A model generated the notes under the pieces. The model was not told where the DNA came from, searched no databases, and saw only the letters and a program-made list of their open reading frames with translations. Below are positions 16,226-23,314 of a stretch of 54,863 nt of DNA, piece after piece (position 1 is the stretch's first letter; each line of letters opens with the position of its first letter). The stretch lies in contig JAGTRB010000014.1 in assembly GCA_018396865.1 (NCBI GenBank), forward strand, positions 1 to 54,863, in the 5' to 3' direction. The position numbers were made by a program, and so were the translations under genes. The stretch comes from Candidatus Bathyarchaeota archaeon (GTDB lineage: Archaea > Thermoproteota > Bathyarchaeia > TCS64).

Positions 16226-18541
16226 ATGGCTTACGATAAGATCCTTGAGGGGGTTCTGCAGAGAGACGAGTATCTGATTGTGGGTAAGAGCATAGCCAGG
16301 GTCGACGCCCTAGACAAGGCCCTCGGGAGGGCCATGTTCACAGGGGACTATATCTCGAAGGAGGCCATTACGGTCAAAGTTCTTAGGAGCGCCGAACCTC
16401 ACGCGAAGATTGGGAGGATAGATTACGGGGAGGCCCTCCAGATCCCTGGTGTCCTGGCGGTCCTGACCGCATCAGACATTCCGGGGGAGAATCAGATCGG
16501 ATACGCCCTTCCAGACCAGCCCCTCCTAAATGACAGGAAAGTTCACTGCATCGGGGATCCAATAGCCCTCATCTGCGCCTTGGATGAGGAGGCCGCCTCG
16601 GAGGGGCTTGAGGCTGTGAGTGTGGAGTACGAGCCCCTCAAACCCAACTTCGACATAGACTCTTCTCTGGAGGCCGGGGCCGAGCTCATCCATGAGGGGG
16701 GCAACATAGCCACCAAAACCCGGATAAGGAAGGGGGACATCGATAAGGGCTTCTCGGAGGCGGAGGTAGTGGTGGAGGAGACCTATGAGACCCCCTACCA
16801 GGAGCACATGTGCCTAGAGCCTGAGGCGGCTTACGCTATACCCGAGGGGGTTGGGAAGGTGACGGTGATAGGCACGATGCAGAGCCCCTTCCTCGTGAGG
16901 GAGAAGGTGGCCCAGGTCCTTGGCTGGAGCCTGAACAGGGTTCGGGTGATACAGGCTCTAACTGGAGGGGCCTTCGGGAAGAAGGATGACATGGGCCCCA
17001 TAGTCTCCGCGATGGCCGCCTTGGCAGCCTACAAGCTCGGCAGGCCCTCAGCCTTGGTCCTGGACAGGGATGAGTCGGCAGCCCACTCGGTGAAGAGGTA
17101 TCCAGCCAGGATAAGATACAGGTCTGGGGCCGGCGGGGAGGGGAGAATAACCGCGGCAGAGGTGGATATAACCCTTGACTGCGGGGCGTACGCTAATAGG
17201 GCTCCCTACTGGCTCTGGAGGCAGACAGTCCACGCCACAGGCCCATATGAGGTTGAGAACGTGTATGTCGATGGGAGGGCGGTCTACACCAACAAGGTCT
17301 ACGGCGGCAGCTTCAGGGGTTTCGGCGACGTGGCCATCCACTTCGCAGCCGAGTCCCAGGTGGACAGATTAGCGGAGAAGCTTGGGATGGACCCCATAGA
17401 CTTCCGCTTGAGGAACGTATTGAGGCCGGGCTCGAGGACTGGATGCGACCAGCTCCTAGACCACTCGGTTGGGATGGAGGAGTGCCTAAGGGGGGTGAAG
17501 GAGGCCTCCTCCTGGAGGGATCTCAGGAAGACGGAGAGGGGCGGCAGAAGGGTTAGGGGGGTTGGAGTTGGATGCGGCTTCCACGGCATAAGCACGAGCA
17601 GGGCGGCCCCGGACTGGTCTGCAGCCTACATAATCCTGAACGCCGATGGGACCTTCACTTACAGGACTGGGATCTGCGAGCTCGGCCAGGGATCCCCCAT
17701 AGGCCACGCCAAGATAGTCGCGGAGATCCTCGGAGCGCCCATAGAAGCCATAAGGGTTGAGGGGCCAGACACAGACTCGACGCCGGATGCAAGGCCGACC
17801 CATGGGAGCAGGGGACTCATGCTTGGGGGGACAGCCGCGGCGGAGGCGGCCCTAGAGCTGAGGAGGAGGATGATCGGGGTTGCCGCGGAGATGCTGGGAT
17901 GCGGGATTGAGGAGGTGGAGATGAGGGGGGGAAGGGCCTACAAGAGGGGCGACCCATCCCATGGGGTGAGCTTCTCGGAGCTCGCCGAGGAGCTCTACTA
18001 TAAGGGGTTATCCCCAGCAGCCTATGGGTTCTACGCGCCTCCCAAACGGCAGTTCGACCCTGAGACGGGATTGGGGGTGAGCTACTCGGTTTACACCTTC
18101 ACCGCGACTGTGGCGGAGGTAGAGGTGGACCTAGAGACGGGATTTGTAGAGGTTCTTAGAGTCTGGCCCGCAATGGATGTGGGGAAGGCCGTGGACCCCT
18201 TGATGGTCGAGGGGCAGATCCACGGGGCCATATCCCAGGGGATGGGCTTCGCATTGATGGAGAAGCTCGTCGTCGAGAAGGGCAGGGTCCTGAACCCGAA
18301 CTTCAAGGATTACATAATCCCCACAAGCATGGATATGCCGAAGGTGGAGAAGCCCATCATAGTAGAAGCCCCCTACAGGCACTCCGCCTTCGGGGCTAAG
18401 GGAGTGGGGGAGCCGGCCATTATCTCGATAGTCCCGGCCATAGCCAACGCCATCCACCACGCAACGGGGATAAGGTTCAGCAGGCTGCCCATCACCCCCG
18501 AGGCCCTATACATGGCCCTGAGGAGGGGGGATGAGATATGA
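16226..18541 (+). CDS. Molybdenum hydroxylase large subunit (xanthine dehydrogenase family), triad 1
   Basis: A 771-residue molybdopterin-binding subunit. Order: an N-terminal hammerhead domain (GRAMFTGDYISKEAITVKVL), a first molybdopterin domain with GGAFGKKDDMGP, the active-site loop KVYGGSFRGFGDVAIHFAAE, the second molybdopterin domain (ICELGQGSPIGHAKIVAEIL), and the catalytic-Glu motif FGAKGVGEPAI near the C-terminus. The loop lacks the Cys of the AYRCSFR motif of true aerobic CO dehydrogenase (Gly here), so CO is unlikely as substrate. These enzymes hydroxylate purines, aldehydes or N-heterocycles, passing electrons through Fe-S and FAD subunits encoded directly downstream with 4-nt overlaps. 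Confidence 0.9.
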   Translation: MAYDKILEGVLQRDEYLIVGKSIARVDALDKALGRAMFTGDYISKEAITVKVLRSAEPHAKIGRIDYGEALQIPGVLAVLTASDIPGENQIGYALPDQPLLNDRKVHCIGDPIALICALDEEAASEGLEAVSVEYEPLKPNFDIDSSLEAGAELIHEGGNIATKTRIRKGDIDKGFSEAEVVVEETYETPYQEHMCLEPEAAYAIPEGVGKVTVIGTMQSPFLVREKVAQVLGWSLNRVRVIQALTGGAFGKKDDMGPIVSAMAALAAYKLGRPSALVLDRDESAAHSVKRYPARIRYRSGAGGEGRITAAEVDITLDCGAYANRAPYWLWRQTVHATGPYEVENVYVDGRAVYTNKVYGGSFRGFGDVAIHFAAESQVDRLAEKLGMDPIDFRLRNVLRPGSRTGCDQLLDHSVGMEECLRGVKEASSWRDLRKTERGGRRVRGVGVGCGFHGISTSRAAPDWSAAYIILNADGTFTYRTGICELGQGSPIGHAKIVAEILGAPIEAIRVEGPDTDSTPDARPTHGSRGLMLGGTAAAEAALELRRRMIGVAAEMLGCGIEEVEMRGGRAYKRGDPSHGVSFSELAEELYYKGLSPAAYGFYAPPKRQFDPETGLGVSYSVYTFTATVAEVEVDLETGFVEVLRVWPAMDVGKAVDPLMVEGQIHGAISQGMGFALMEKLVVEKGRVLNPNFKDYIIPTSMDMPKVEKPIIVEAPYRHSAFGAKGVGEPAIISIVPAIANAIHHATGIRFSRLPITPEALYMALRRGDEI

Positions 18542-19416
18542 AGCCCCTACCGGCCTTAAGCCTCCACCGCCCAAGAACCCTAAATGAGGCCTTGAAACTC
18601 CTCAAAGAGCTGGAGGATGCTAAGCCCATTGCGGGGGGAACAGACCTCATCCCAACTATGAGGGAGGGAGCCCTAAGGGTGAGAAACCTCGTAGACCTGA
18701 CCATGATAGAGGCCCTAAGGGGGATCTGGGAGAAGGCCGGCGAGATCTATATAGGCGCGGCTACAACCCTAAGCCAGCTCGAGAGGTCGAAGATCATAGC
18801 TGAGAGGGCTCCAGCCCTCTGGGCCGCGGCCACCTCCATCGGCAGCGTCCAGATAAGGAACCTAGGAACCATAGGGGGGAACCTTTGCAACGCCTCCCCA
18901 GCCGCTGACACAGCGCCACCCCTCCTAACATTAAACGCGGTGGCCGACATAGCCTCAGAGGATGAATGGAGGACGATACCCCTCCATAGCCTCTTCGCAG
19001 GGCCGAAGCTCACCAGCCTGAAGCCCTGGGAGCTCCTCACCCATGTAAGGTTCCCAACACCACCTGAGAATGTAGGGATGTCCTTCCAGAAGCTTGGGAG
19101 GAGGAAGGGGCACACCATCTCCCTCGTCAACGCCTCGGCCTACCTAGAGCTCGAGGGGCTGACCTGCCGAGATGTAAGGATCGCGCTCGGGTCCGTGGCC
19201 CCTACGCCCATAAGGGTTTGGGAGGTGGAGGAGATGATGAGGGGGAGGAGGATGACGGAGGAACTCATAGAGGAGGCAGCCTCCAACTGCTACAAGCTCG
19301 TGAGCCCCATAGACGATTTGAGGGCATCAGCCAGTTATAGAAGGGAGATGTCAAGGGTTCTGGTTAGGAGGGCTCTAAGGGAGGCCTGGACGAGGGCTAG
19401 GGGTGAGGTGGGATGA
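18538..19416 (+). CDS. Molybdenum hydroxylase FAD-binding medium subunit, triad 1
   Basis: 292 residues of the CoxM/CutM type. It carries both FAD-binding signatures: AKPIAGGTDLIPTMREGALR near residue 35 and IRNLGTIGGNLCNASPAADT near residue 110. The C-terminal CO_deh_flav_C-type domain includes GRRKGHTISLVNASAYLELE and ALGSVAPTPIRVWEVEEMM. It accepts electrons from the Fe-S subunit. Its ATG overlaps the large-subunit stop (ATGA), and its stop overlaps the small-subunit start in the same way. Confidence 0.92.
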   Translation: MKPLPALSLHRPRTLNEALKLLKELEDAKPIAGGTDLIPTMREGALRVRNLVDLTMIEALRGIWEKAGEIYIGAATTLSQLERSKIIAERAPALWAAATSIGSVQIRNLGTIGGNLCNASPAADTAPPLLTLNAVADIASEDEWRTIPLHSLFAGPKLTSLKPWELLTHVRFPTPPENVGMSFQKLGRRKGHTISLVNASAYLELEGLTCRDVRIALGSVAPTPIRVWEVEEMMRGRRMTEELIEEAASNCYKLVSPIDDLRASASYRREMSRVLVRRALREAWTRARGEVG

Positions 19417-19880
19417 GGATCTCCTTCAAGCTCAACGGCAGAGATGTGACATGTGAGGCTAGGGACAACATCTCCCTCCTAGACCTCCTGAGGAGAGAGC
19501 TGGGGGTTAAGAGCGTGAAGAAGGGATGCGACCAGGGCGAGTGCGGGGCCTGCACCGTCCTGCTCGACGGGTCACCTGTCAACTCCTGCCTAATACTAGC
19601 CCCAAAACTGGAGGGGAGGGAGGTCACAACGGTTGAGGGACTCCAAAAGGACCCGATCATGAGGAGGCTTGTGGATAGCTTCATAGAGGATGGGGCCATC
19701 CAGTGCGGCTTCTGCACACCCGGAATGCTCCTCTCAGCCTACGCCCTTCTCAGGGATAATCAGAGGCCCACCATCGATGAGGTGAAGAGGGCGATCGTGG
19801 GAAACCTATGCAGGTGCACAGGCTACGTCAACATAGTTAAGGCCATCCTCGACGCCTCTGAGAGGATCAGAGATGGGTGA
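19413..19880 (+). CDS. Molybdenum hydroxylase [2Fe-2S] small subunit, triad 1
   Basis: 155 residues of the CoxS/CutS type. The plant-type cluster is ligated by KGCDQGECGACTVLLDG with SCL further on; the second cluster by QCGFCTPGM and GNLCRCTGYV. All eight cysteines are present, so electron transfer should be intact. Coupled to the FAD subunit by a 4-nt overlap and to the XdhC gene by an 8-nt overlap. Confidence 0.94.
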   Translation: MRISFKLNGRDVTCEARDNISLLDLLRRELGVKSVKKGCDQGECGACTVLLDGSPVNSCLILAPKLEGREVTTVEGLQKDPIMRRLVDSFIEDGAIQCGFCTPGMLLSAYALLRDNQRPTIDEVKRAIVGNLCRCTGYVNIVKAILDASERIRDG

Positions 19881-20670
19881 TGTAGAGATACTCAGGAGGC
19901 TCACGGACCTATTAGAGGGAGGGAGGCCCGCAGCCCTCTGCACCCTAATCGAGAAGAGGGGGTCCGCGCCAAGGGGCGTGGGAGCCAAGATGATCGTCGA
20001 TGCGGATGGCAACAGCTATGGCACGATCGGGGGTGGAGATATGGAGAGAAAGATCGTTAAGGAGGCCTTAGAGGCTATCAGGGAGGGTAGACCCCGGGTC
20101 CTGAACTTCGCCCTTGGAGTCGAGCCGGGGGAGGGAGCGATCCCGGTTGAATCTATGTGTGGAGGCGAGGTAAGAGTATTCATAGACGTTTTGAGGCCCG
20201 AGCCTAAGCTCATAATAATAGGCTCAGGCCACATAGCGAAGCCCCTCGCCACACTCGCGGAGATAGTTGGCCTCGAGGCAATAGTGGTGGATGACGCCGA
20301 GACGGCGACTGCGGAGAGGTTCCCCAAGGTCAGAGAGTTGAGGACAGGACCCTTCGAGAGGGAGCTTGAAGAGCTGAAGGTGAGACCATCGGACTTCGTG
20401 GCCATAGTCCACGGGGATGAGAGGCATGAGCTGGAGGCGTTGAGGAGGATGCTGGGGAAGACGGGCTATATAGGTCTACTGGGGAGCAGGAGGAAGGCCG
20501 AGGCCCATAAGAGGAGGCTGATGGAGATGGGCTTCAATGAGGAGGATGTTAGGAGGATCCACGCCCCCATCGGCCTGGATATAGGCGCCACAACACCCGA
20601 GGAGATAGCCATAAGCATAATGGCCGAGATCATCAGGGAGAGGCGGCGGGGGCCTCATAAAGCCTCCTAG
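19873..20670 (+). CDS. XdhC/CoxI-type molybdenum hydroxylase maturation factor
   Basis: 265 residues. The N-terminal XdhC/CoxI domain has CTLIEKRGSAPRGVGAKMIV and GTIGGGDMERKI. The C-terminal Rossmann-like domain has KLIIIGSGHIAKPLATLAEI and GYIGLLGSRRKAEAHKRRLM. XdhC proteins bind the molybdenum cofactor, help its sulfuration and insert it into the large subunit. It ends the triad 1 operon. Its last 38 bases overlap the 3' end of the convergent nucleotidyltransferase gene. Confidence 0.9.
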   Translation: MGDVEILRRLTDLLEGGRPAALCTLIEKRGSAPRGVGAKMIVDADGNSYGTIGGGDMERKIVKEALEAIREGRPRVLNFALGVEPGEGAIPVESMCGGEVRVFIDVLRPEPKLIIIGSGHIAKPLATLAEIVGLEAIVVDDAETATAERFPKVRELRTGPFERELEELKVRPSDFVAIVHGDERHELEALRRMLGKTGYIGLLGSRRKAEAHKRRLMEMGFNEEDVRRIHAPIGLDIGATTPEEIAISIMAEIIRERRRGPHKAS

Positions 20671-21238
20671 CCCTTTCGAAGTCCTCGGGGGTGTCTATGT
20701 CAAGTACGCATAGGGGGCCCCCCTCAACGAATCTATGAGCCGAACTGTGCCTCTCGATAAGGTCTCTAAGGGTCTCCCCGCCTCCTAGGTTCAGGATCTC
20801 ACCGAAGATCGTCCTCCTGAATAGGACCGGGTGGCCCCTCCTCCCCATATGGGTGGGGCTCACGATATGAGCTTGGGGGTCCCCCTCCATGACCGAGGAC
20901 ATCCTAACAAGGAGGGCGGGCTCAAGGAGCTGGTCACCTAGGATTAGGAAGGCTGCGTCGGATGATACTCTTCTAAGTCCGGCCTTGAAGGAACTCAGCA
21001 TCCCCTCCTCGTAGTCCGGATTTAACACCTCCTCCACGTTGTGCCACTTGAGGATGGGCCTGAGCTCTTCAGGCCTGTGGCCCAAGACGACATAGATCTC
21101 TTGGAGGCTTGAGGCCTTAAGGGCCTCGAGGATGAGGTCCAGGAGGGTTTTACCCGCTATCCTGAGGAGGAGCTTGTTGACACCCATCCTCTCCGACTTG
21201 CCCGCAGCTAAGACGACAGCCGAAAGCCTCAAGCCCAT
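20633..21238 (-). CDS. MocA/MobA-like molybdenum cofactor nucleotidyltransferase
   Basis: About 200 residues of the GT-A-like NTP-transferase fold. The nucleotide-binding loop is SAVVLAAGKSERMGVNKLLL with the LAAG-x-S-x-R-M-G-x-x-K signature, and the metal site is AFLILGDQL. HPVLFRRTIFGEIL fits the MocA/MobA-like group, which attaches CMP or GMP to molybdopterin. Its position between two molybdenum hydroxylase operons supports this role over a sugar-phosphate transferase. ATG at 21238 is preferred; a TTG frame extends 5 codons upstream. The 3' end overlaps xdhC-like sequence on the other strand. Confidence 0.8.
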   Translation of the reverse strand: MGLRLSAVVLAAGKSERMGVNKLLLRIAGKTLLDLILEALKASSLQEIYVVLGHRPEELRPILKWHNVEEVLNPDYEEGMLSSFKAGLRRVSSDAAFLILGDQLLEPALLVRMSSVMEGDPQAHIVSPTHMGRRGHPVLFRRTIFGEILNLGGGETLRDLIERHSSAHRFVEGGPLCVLDIDTPEDFERARRLYEAPAASP

Positions 21239-21260
21239 AGGGAAGGTTGTCAACTAGAGA

Positions 21261-21896
21261 TTATAAGTTTAGGGCATGGGATAAATTCATCATGGCTTTC
21301 CTCATCCTCACGGCCTCTTCAAGCAGGTCCACGCCTAAGGATAGGAGTATAGACCTCAACCTGTGGAGGGGGAGGCCCACGACGTTGAAGTAGTCACCCT
21401 CGATCCTCTCGATCAGGAGGGATGCAAGGCCTTGGATGGCGTAGCCCCCCGCCGCGTCGAGGGCCTCACCCGCGGATAGGTAGAGCTCTATCTCCCTCTC
21501 AGTTAGCTCCTTAAACTTGACCCTCGTCACCTCACAGTCCGATATAGATTCTCCCTTTCCCATGTCTACCGCACATACCGCCGTGTGAACCTCATGCCAG
21601 CCTCCACTAAGCTCCCTCAGCATCCCATACGCCTCTTCTAGGCTGGCTGGCTTACCATAGGCATAGCCCCCCTTCCACACCAGTGTGTCGAAGGCCACCA
21701 GTATGGAGTTTGGGAGGCCATGGATGGAGAATGCCTTCGCCATCGCATTCCTCTTGGCGAGAGCGCATGGATCCTCGCAGGGACCCCATTTCACCTCGAT
21801 CTCCTCCCTAGGGTATGTCACCTCGAAGGGAATCCCAAGGGAGGAGAGGATGGAGAATCTCCGGGGAGATCTAGAAGCCAAAACGAGCCTAGCCAT
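21261..21896 (-). CDS. maf: Maf-like nucleoside triphosphate pyrophosphatase
   Basis: 211 residues of the Maf/HAM1-related fold. Family motifs: LASRSPRRFSILSSLGI at the start, VAFDTLVWKGGYAYGKP with the catalytic Asp, WHEVHTAVCAV, and the end motif AGGYAIQGLASLLIERIEGD with YFNVVGLPL. Maf proteins hydrolyse dTTP, UTP or modified pyrimidine nucleotides to monophosphates. The gene sits directly upstream of the MocA-like gene on the same strand (22 bp apart), so the two are probably cotranscribed although the functions differ. Confidence 0.88.
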   Translation of the reverse strand: MARLVLASRSPRRFSILSSLGIPFEVTYPREEIEVKWGPCEDPCALAKRNAMAKAFSIHGLPNSILVAFDTLVWKGGYAYGKPASLEEAYGMLRELSGGWHEVHTAVCAVDMGKGESISDCEVTRVKFKELTEREIELYLSAGEALDAAGGYAIQGLASLLIERIEGDYFNVVGLPLHRLRSILLSLGVDLLEEAVRMRKAMMNLSHALNL

Positions 21897-21946
21897 GACT
21901 GTTATACATCTCTCAAGAAAGTTAAAAAAGCAAATTGAAGATTAGG

Positions 21947-22411
21947 TTAGTGCTTTGCTCTTCCGGCTGCCGATTTCACTGCCTTAACTATGTTGACATA
22001 GCCTGTGCACCTGCATAGGTTCCCCTTGAGGTACTCCCTTATCTCCTTCTCCGTGGGCTCTGGGTTCTCTTTCAGTAGGGCTTTAGCCGCCATTATGAAT
22101 CCAGGTGTGCAGAAGCCGCACTGGATGGCCCCGGTCTCCATGAAGGCCTCCTGCAGCGGGTCGAGGCTGCCTCCCTCGCCCAGACCCTCTATTGTCTCCA
22201 CAGTCTTTCCATCCACTTCAGCGGCGAGGGTGAGGCATGAGAGGACCGGCTCCCCATCTAATAGGACCGTGCAGGCCCCGCACATGCCTATTCCGCATCC
22301 ATACTTGGTCCCCGTAAGGCCAAGCTCATCTCTGAGGAGGTTCAGGAGGAGCTGGTTAGGCTCAACATCCACGCTCTTCTTCCTACCATTCAGGGTGAAC
22401 TCTACCCTCAT
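21947..22411 (-). CDS. Molybdenum hydroxylase [2Fe-2S] small subunit, triad 2
   Basis: About 154 residues with both Fe-S cluster motifs: YGCGIGMCGACTVLLDG plus SCL, and QCGFCTPGF plus GNLCRCTGYV. I chose the ATG at 22411 because it overlaps the FAD-subunit stop as ATGA and follows a GGAGG site; an ATG six codons upstream would lie inside the previous gene. Last gene of triad 2, which runs in the order large, FAD, Fe-S. Confidence 0.93.
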   Translation of the reverse strand: MRVEFTLNGRKKSVDVEPNQLLLNLLRDELGLTGTKYGCGIGMCGACTVLLDGEPVLSCLTLAAEVDGKTVETIEGLGEGGSLDPLQEAFMETGAIQCGFCTPGFIMAAKALLKENPEPTEKEIREYLKGNLCRCTGYVNIVKAVKSAAGRAKH

Positions 22412-23310
22412 GGCCTCCGCCCCCCACATCTCTCCATCGCAGTCTTAAGGGCGTCCCTCAACAAAACCCTTGAGGCCTCCTTTCTATACTCGGCTGTTGC
22501 CCTGATATCGGTTATTGGTTTTATGGAGGCCTCCACCATCCCAGCGGCCTCCTCTAAAACCTCTGGTGCAAACTCCCTGCCCAAGAGGAACCCCTCCACG
22601 TTCCTCAGCCTTAAGGGCTTTGGAGCCACAGATCCCATAGCTATCCTGCAGTGGTCGATGGTCCAGCCTTTTAGACGGAGGACCACGGCTATGTTGACGA
22701 TGGCTAGGTCTAGGCTGGTTCTCCCTAGCTTCATAAAGGATGACCCGCCATCCTCAGGGGGGTAGGGGACATAAACACCTGTGAGGATCTCGTCTGGCTT
22801 GAGGAGGGTCATCCTCGGCCCGAGGAAGAACTCCTCCAAGGGAGACCTCCTAATCCCTGTAGGACCTGCGATCTGGGCCTCCGCCTCTAGGGCTAGGAGG
22901 GCGACGGCGGCGTCGGCTGATGGGCTCGCCCTGCATAGGTTACCACCAATAGTCCCCATGTTCCTGACCTGAACAGAGCCCATGGAGGAGACGGCTTCAC
23001 GTAGGAGGGGGAACCTCAACTTGATGGCCTCAGACCTCTCCAGCTCCCTAAGCCTCACAGCTGAGCCTATCATGAGGCCCCCTGAATCCTCCCTCAAGAG
23101 CCTTAACTCGGGGATCCTCTTTATGTCGATAAGGTGTCTGGGCTCTATGAGCCTCTGCTTCATGTCCACAAGCAGGTCTGTTCCCCCGGCCAGGATCCGG
23201 GCCTCTGAGCCGTACTTTGAGAGGAGGGCTAGGGCCTCTTCGAGGCTGTTTGGGGAGTGATACTCGAACCTGAAGGGTATTATGCGTGTGTTGACCCTGT
23301 TGATCTCCAA
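22408..23310 (-). CDS. Molybdenum hydroxylase FAD-binding medium subunit, triad 2
   Basis: 300 residues. FAD motifs are ARILAGGTDLLVDMKQRL near residue 40 and VRNMGTIGGNLCRASPSADA near residue 115; the C-terminal domain has AMGSVAPKPLRLRNVEGFLL. A TTG start 4 nt after the large-subunit stop follows AGAGGTGAGAGG. It pairs with the other two subunits of triad 2 and is clearly paralogous to, but distinct from, the triad 1 subunit. Confidence 0.92.
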   Translation of the reverse strand: MEINRVNTRIIPFRFEYHSPNSLEEALALLSKYGSEARILAGGTDLLVDMKQRLIEPRHLIDIKRIPELRLLREDSGGLMIGSAVRLRELERSEAIKLRFPLLREAVSSMGSVQVRNMGTIGGNLCRASPSADAAVALLALEAEAQIAGPTGIRRSPLEEFFLGPRMTLLKPDEILTGVYVPYPPEDGGSSFMKLGRTSLDLAIVNIAVVLRLKGWTIDHCRIAMGSVAPKPLRLRNVEGFLLGREFAPEVLEEAAGMVEASIKPITDIRATAEYRKEASRVLLRDALKTAMERCGGRRP

Positions 23311-23314
23311 CCTC

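Noticed and set aside
16226-19880. Aerobic CO dehydrogenase (CoxLMS)
   Set aside because: The large subunit has GGSFR instead of the AYRCSFR active-site loop, so only the broader hydroxylase family is claimed.
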